From: Paenibacillus sp. FSL K6-1330
GTDB taxonomy: Bacteria; Bacillota; Bacilli; Paenibacillales; Paenibacillaceae
DNA: 64,000 bases
Direction of reading: 5' to 3'
Assembly (NCBI RefSeq): GCF_037976825.1
Contig: NZ_CP150269.1
Location: 1,655,501-1,719,500, forward strand
Of this stretch, positions 61,080 through 64,000 are shown one piece after another. A model generated the notes under the pieces. That model had not been told where the DNA came from, ran no database searches, and saw only the letters and a list, made by a program, of their open reading frames with translations. Position 1 is the first letter of the stretch, and every line of letters begins with the position of its first letter. The position numbers and the translations under genes are program-made.

Positions 61080-61562
61080 ATGCTGGCAGTTGTACAGCAA
61101 GACGAGTTCGGAACGACCGTCCGATTTGAACGCCGCCTGAAGCATTCAGTGGAGAAGGTGTGGTCCTATCTGACGGATAATGACAAGCTGACTCAATGGT
61201 TCTCGGAGCTTAAAGTGGAAGATTTGCGCCAAGGCGGCAGAATTACATTTGATATGCAGGACGGAACGTTCGAAGAATTTGAAATTACGGACTATCGGGA
61301 GTTATCGGTATTGGAGTATACGTGGGGAGAGGACCGGGTGCGTTTTGAGCTGCATCCCGAGGCCGAAGGCTGTCGTCTGGTATTGATCGAGATGATAACG
61401 AAAATTACGGATCATACACCGAAGGATATTGCCGGTTGGGACGTATGTCTGGACGTCATTGGGGCTCTCCTGGATGGCAGGACGCTGGAGTCGCGCAAAG
61501 AGGCCTGGTCCGTAAAATATGAGCAATACGTTCAAGTATTTGAACAATTGCCCCGCGTATAA
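61080..61562 (+). CDS. SRPBCC/AHSA1-domain protein
   Basis: This 160-residue protein opens 'TVRFERRLKHSVEKVWSYLT' and 'DNDKLTQWFSELKVEDLRQG', typical of AHSA1 (Aha1-like) START-fold proteins, and has 'VLEYTWGEDRVRFEL' later. These proteins bind hydrophobic ligands in a helix-grip cavity. The ArsR-SRPBCC pair is a common operon in Firmicutes, and the ArsR protein probably senses the same ligand. GGAGGATG precedes the ATG. Confidence 0.85.
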   Translation: MLAVVQQDEFGTTVRFERRLKHSVEKVWSYLTDNDKLTQWFSELKVEDLRQGGRITFDMQDGTFEEFEITDYRELSVLEYTWGEDRVRFELHPEAEGCRLVLIEMITKITDHTPKDIAGWDVCLDVIGALLDGRTLESRKEAWSVKYEQYVQVFEQLPRV

Positions 61563-61568
61563 TAATCT

Positions 61569-61612
61569 GCTCCTTCCTAGCATGTAAACAAGCCGGGTCG
61601 GAGCTTTTTATT
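61569..61612 (+). terminator. Terminator-like hairpin after the SRPBCC gene
   Basis: GCTCC pairs with GGAGC across a 27-nt loop, followed by TTTTTATT. The stem is short, so confidence is modest. Confidence 0.5.
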
Positions 61613-61690
61613 GGAAGATGGATGAATTGCATTTATAATCGGATAAGGGATATATTCCCATATGGAAATCGCCGGGGTGGAGGGGTTAAA

Positions 61691-62698
61691 ATGCCGGATT
61701 ACACGGTACACATCATGCAGCTTAGAGAAGATAACTATTATAACGGGCTTAAGCTGGGTCGCAGCCTGCGAAATCAACCGATATTAAAAACTTTTGAAGC
61801 AGCCACCAAACCGGAGATCGATACGGAACAGTTGAAGAGCATCTATAACGAGTTTGCCCCGCAGCTGCTATCGGAGCTTGAAGGACTGGCGGAAGGCTTG
61901 GAAATGCCGTTTCCCAAAGCCGCCGCTCTCCTAGGGGGATACGATGTTCCAAAAATCGCGGCCATGGGCTGTTCGGCGATGATTACCCCTTCGTATTACG
62001 TAAGAAATTACGATTTTACGCCTGCGTTTTACGATGGTTATTTTACCGCGGCTCAACCCGAACAAGGTTTGGCGACCGTAGGTTATAATTTGCAGGCCAT
62101 AGGTCGGCATGACGGGGTTAATGAAAAGGGACTTGCCGCCGGGCTGCACTTTGTGAGCTTTGACGGATACCGGACGGGCCTGTCGCCATGGGTCGGCGTT
62201 CGGATGATATTGGAATCATGCGCTACCGTAGAAGAAGTGTCTTATATGCTGCGCCATATTCCCCATGCGGCTTGCTATAACTTTTCAATAGGAGATGCAC
62301 GAGGGAACATGGCCGTTGTCGAAGCAAGTCCGGATCAAGTCATTACCCGTGCGGGCGGGGAGGCGGCAATCGCCTGCGTTAACCATTACGAAGCGTTGAC
62401 GGGTAAGAACAGGCCTTCCATCGAGCATTCCCTTGGGCGTAAACGTTACATCGATGGCCTGAATGCCACACAGTTGACCCAAATCGAAGCATTCGGTTTG
62501 TTTAAGGAGCGAGAGTCCCCGTTGTTTTTTACGGATTACGACGATTTGTTCGGAACGCTGCATACCTTTTCGTACGCCTTCGAAGAAGGAAGAGTCATGA
62601 CTTCGCTTGCTCAGGGCAGTGCGCTTGATTTTTCGTTCAGGGATTGGGTCGAGGGCAAGGATATCCCGGCAGCGGAGTTGACCGGACATATCGATTGA
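61691..62698 (+). CDS. C45-type Ntn hydrolase (acyl-CoA:6-APA acyltransferase/choloylglycine hydrolase-like)
   Basis: This 335-residue protein matches the peptidase C45 / penicillin-acyltransferase-like family. The nucleophile cysteine is in 'AAMGCSAMITPSYYVRNYDF' (about residue 93), which would be exposed by autocleavage. Later 'NEKGLAAGLHFV' and 'GDARGNMAVVEASP' match the core of the beta subunit. Members hydrolyse amide bonds of small molecules. GGAGGGG precedes ATG 61691; the frame opens at 61622. No signal peptide is seen. A strong terminator follows, so it is monocistronic. Confidence 0.8.
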   Translation: MPDYTVHIMQLREDNYYNGLKLGRSLRNQPILKTFEAATKPEIDTEQLKSIYNEFAPQLLSELEGLAEGLEMPFPKAAALLGGYDVPKIAAMGCSAMITPSYYVRNYDFTPAFYDGYFTAAQPEQGLATVGYNLQAIGRHDGVNEKGLAAGLHFVSFDGYRTGLSPWVGVRMILESCATVEEVSYMLRHIPHAACYNFSIGDARGNMAVVEASPDQVITRAGGEAAIACVNHYEALTGKNRPSIEHSLGRKRYIDGLNATQLTQIEAFGLFKERESPLFFTDYDDLFGTLHTFSYAFEEGRVMTSLAQGSALDFSFRDWVEGKDIPAAELTGHID

Positions 62699-62715
62699 CT
62701 TTAAATCCATCAGAG

Positions 62716-62751
62716 AAGCGCTTCTTCGCAGGTGAAGAAGCGCTTTTTTTT
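62716..62751 (+). terminator. Terminator of the C45 hydrolase gene
   Basis: AAGCGCTTCTTC pairs perfectly with GAAGAAGCGCTT around GCAGGT, with eight T residues at the end. Confidence 0.9.
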
Positions 62752-63073
62752 GTGCTGCTCGGGCTATTTCGAATTTGGAACATTCTGTGACATTGCCATC
62801 GCGGGGGCTGCTGCGTTTTCTTTGGCCGATTTGTTTATGCTACACTGGATTAAAGGACGATCTCACTGAATGAACGTTATAACAAGGAATCTAACAACGG
62901 AAAATGCACTGATACGAGGCATAGCACAATGATTGCGGCAGATGTCGAAGGACGTATCAATACACGGTGAACAGCCCTACGGCAAGATCTCCGGTTAAGC
63001 CTCCATTTGGGTTACATAAGTTTACATAACGATTCAAGCCGATATTGCAACCATGAGTTGGGAGTGGAGTAAC
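62752..63073. promoter_or_regulatory. Upstream region of ABC/FtsX exporter with TTACATAA direct repeats
   Basis: TTACATAA occurs twice, at 63012-63019 and 63022-63029, exactly 10 bp apart, inside GTTACATAAG-TTTACATAAC. One-turn spaced direct repeats are typical of OmpR/PhoP-type response-regulator sites. No gene was seen in the remaining bases and no clear -35/-10 pair was found. Confidence 0.4.
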
Positions 63074-63775
63074 ATGGCTTTTGTGAGCATGAAGGATGAA
63101 TATAAGCGCTACCGGATGGGAGAGACCACCATTGTAGCCAATGATGGAATCAACCTGGAGATCGAAAAAGGCGAGTTTGCGATCATTGTCGGTCCCAGCG
63201 GCGCAGGCAAATCCACGGTGCTGAATATATTGGGCGGCATGGATACCGCGGATGAGGGACAAGTGCTGGTGGATGGAACGGATATTGCCAGGTTTAACAG
63301 CAAGGAGTTGACCGGCTATCGGCGCAATGACGTCGGATTTGTGTTTCAATTTTATAACCTGGTTCCCAATCTGACGACCAAAGAAAATGTGGAACTGGCT
63401 TCGCAGATTTCTCCCCGGGCTTTGGACGCCGAACAAGTACTACGGGATGTCGGCCTTGGTAATCGTCTGAACAATTTTCCGGCACAGCTGTCCGGCGGGG
63501 AACAGCAGCGGGTAGCGATTGCCAGAGCACTCGCCAAGCAGCCGAAGCTGCTTCTCTGCGATGAACCCACGGGTGCGCTTGATTACCATACCGGAAAGCA
63601 GGTGCTGAAGCTGCTCCAAGACACCTGCCGCCATACCGGAACGACGGTTATCGTCATTACGCATAATTCTGCCCTGACGCCGATGGCGGATCGGGTCATC
63701 GAGATCAACAATGCCAAGGTTCGGAATATGATTTTGAATCCGACCCCCGTTTCTGTAGACAACATCGAGTGGTAG
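63074..63775 (+). CDS. ABC transporter ATPase, MacB/LolD/BceA type
   Basis: This 233-residue ATPase has Walker A '[20 protein letters not shown]' (about residue 36), ABC signature '[20 protein letters not shown]' (about 140) and Walker B '[12 protein letters not shown]'. The type that partners FtsX permeases is confirmed by the next gene. ATG 63074 follows GGAGTGGAG; the frame opens at 63053. It energises a mechanotransmission-type exporter. Confidence 0.92.
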   Translation: MAFVSMKDEYKRYRMGETTIVANDGINLEIEKGEFAIIVGPSGAGKSTVLNILGGMDTADEGQVLVDGTDIARFNSKELTGYRRNDVGFVFQFYNLVPNLTTKENVELASQISPRALDAEQVLRDVGLGNRLNNFPAQLSGGEQQRVAIARALAKQPKLLLCDEPTGALDYHTGKQVLKLLQDTCRHTGTTVIVITHNSALTPMADRVIEINNAKVRNMILNPTPVSVDNIEW

Positions 63776-63788
63776 GGAGATACATATC

Positions 63789-64000
63789 ATGAAGAAAAGA
63801 GCGCTGTGGACTGATATTTTCCGGGAAATATCGCGGACAAAAGCTCGGTTTCTGTCCATTTTTGCCATTATTATGCTCGGCGTCGGTTTTTTTGCGGGGA
63901 TCAAAGCCACGGGTCCAGATATGCTGGACACCGCGGATCACTACTATAGCGATTTAAAGCTGATGGATCTTAAGGTTCAGTCCACCTTGGGTCTCGAACA
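63789..64000 (+). CDS. FtsX-family ABC permease (truncated by window edge)
   Basis: The frame runs from ATG 63789 to the right edge, about 70 residues: 'MKKRALWTDIFREISRTKAR' then a membrane helix 'FLSIFAIIMLGVGFFAGIKA' and the start of an extracellular domain. The N-terminus matches large FtsX-like permeases that pair with MacB-type ATPases. It begins 13 bp after the ATPase stop, so they form one operon. The rest is outside the window. Confidence 0.85.
   Translation, partial: MKKRALWTDIFREISRTKARFLSIFAIIMLGVGFFAGIKATGPDMLDTADHYYSDLKLMDLKVQSTLGLE

Noticed and set aside
1..64000. CRISPR arrays, tRNA/rRNA genes, insertion-sequence transposases, phage genes
   Set aside because: Looked for on both strands. 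No regularly spaced repeats, cloverleaf-like sequences, transposase or phage motifs were found.

Overview
The window looks like a chromosomal segment of a Paenibacillus-type spore former. Pointers are a Spo0M homologue, a YheC/YheD spore-coat ATP-grasp protein, SLH-anchored and stalk-domain secreted proteins, several LplB/YtcP/YtcQ-type carbohydrate ABC systems with large membrane AraC regulators, strong AGGAGG-type ribosome binding sites, and frequent GTG/TTG starts. No rRNA, tRNA, CRISPR array, phage or insertion-sequence transposase was seen.

Layout. 1-3.9 kb: two bacterial PH-domain membrane proteins (one cut by the left edge), a WYL regulator with a GyrI-like effector-binding protein, and a GNAT acetyltransferase. 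4.0-8.6 kb: sugar ABC locus A (binding protein, two permeases, AraC regulator). 8.7-9.9 kb: an acyltransferase-3 membrane protein. 10.0-14.2 kb: an ATP-grasp gene divergent from a three-gene operon coding for a PaaK-like adenylate-forming enzyme plus SbnA- and SbnB-like 2,3-diaminopropionate synthases. 14.3-20.4 kb: locus B (membrane AraC regulator divergent from two permeases and a binding protein). 20.5-28.4 kb: locus C (membrane AraC regulator, binding protein, two permeases, Gfo/Idh/MocA oxidoreductase, aldose-epimerase-like enzyme). 29.0-34.1 kb: a 1.7-kilo-residue SLH-anchored surface 5'-nucleotidase. 34.9-36.2 kb: an FMN riboswitch ahead of an EamA transporter. 36.4-38.0 kb: a sigma factor with a DUF4179 partner. 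38.2-43.7 kb: locus D (two permeases, binding protein, Nif3-like protein, GntR/FCD regulator). 43.8-49.9 kb: housekeeping and stress genes (Spo0M, RlmD-type rRNA methyltransferase, DUF4256, L25/Ctc, AlkD-like, DUF1801, GNAT). 50.1-53.2 kb: an Erm methyltransferase with its own leader peptide and attenuator, a MerR-thioredoxin operon and a divergent APH-family kinase. 53.4-56.3 kb: a short-chain dehydrogenase and a hybrid histidine kinase. 56.8-60.2 kb: a secreted stalk-domain protein with eight tandem repeats. 60.7-64 kb: an ArsR-SRPBCC pair, a C45-type Ntn hydrolase, and the start of an ABC/FtsX exporter cut by the right edge.

How the parts work together. All four sugar ABC loci lack an ATPase gene, so they probably share an MsmX-like ATPase encoded elsewhere. 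Each has a local regulator, and three have candidate CcpA (cre) sites. Loci A and C carry an RNA hairpin just after the binding-protein stop, with G-U pairs that form only in the mRNA sense; this fits selective stabilisation of the binding-protein message. Several regulatory circuits can be read directly from the DNA: the FMN riboswitch, the Erm leader and attenuator, two MerR-geometry promoters with 19-20 bp spacers, and a palindromic operator next to the locus D promoter.

Most worth following up are the diaminopropionate/adenylate-forming operon, the Erm leader peptide MCCIAFIRIR, the paired SBP-permease hairpins, and the eight-repeat secreted protein.
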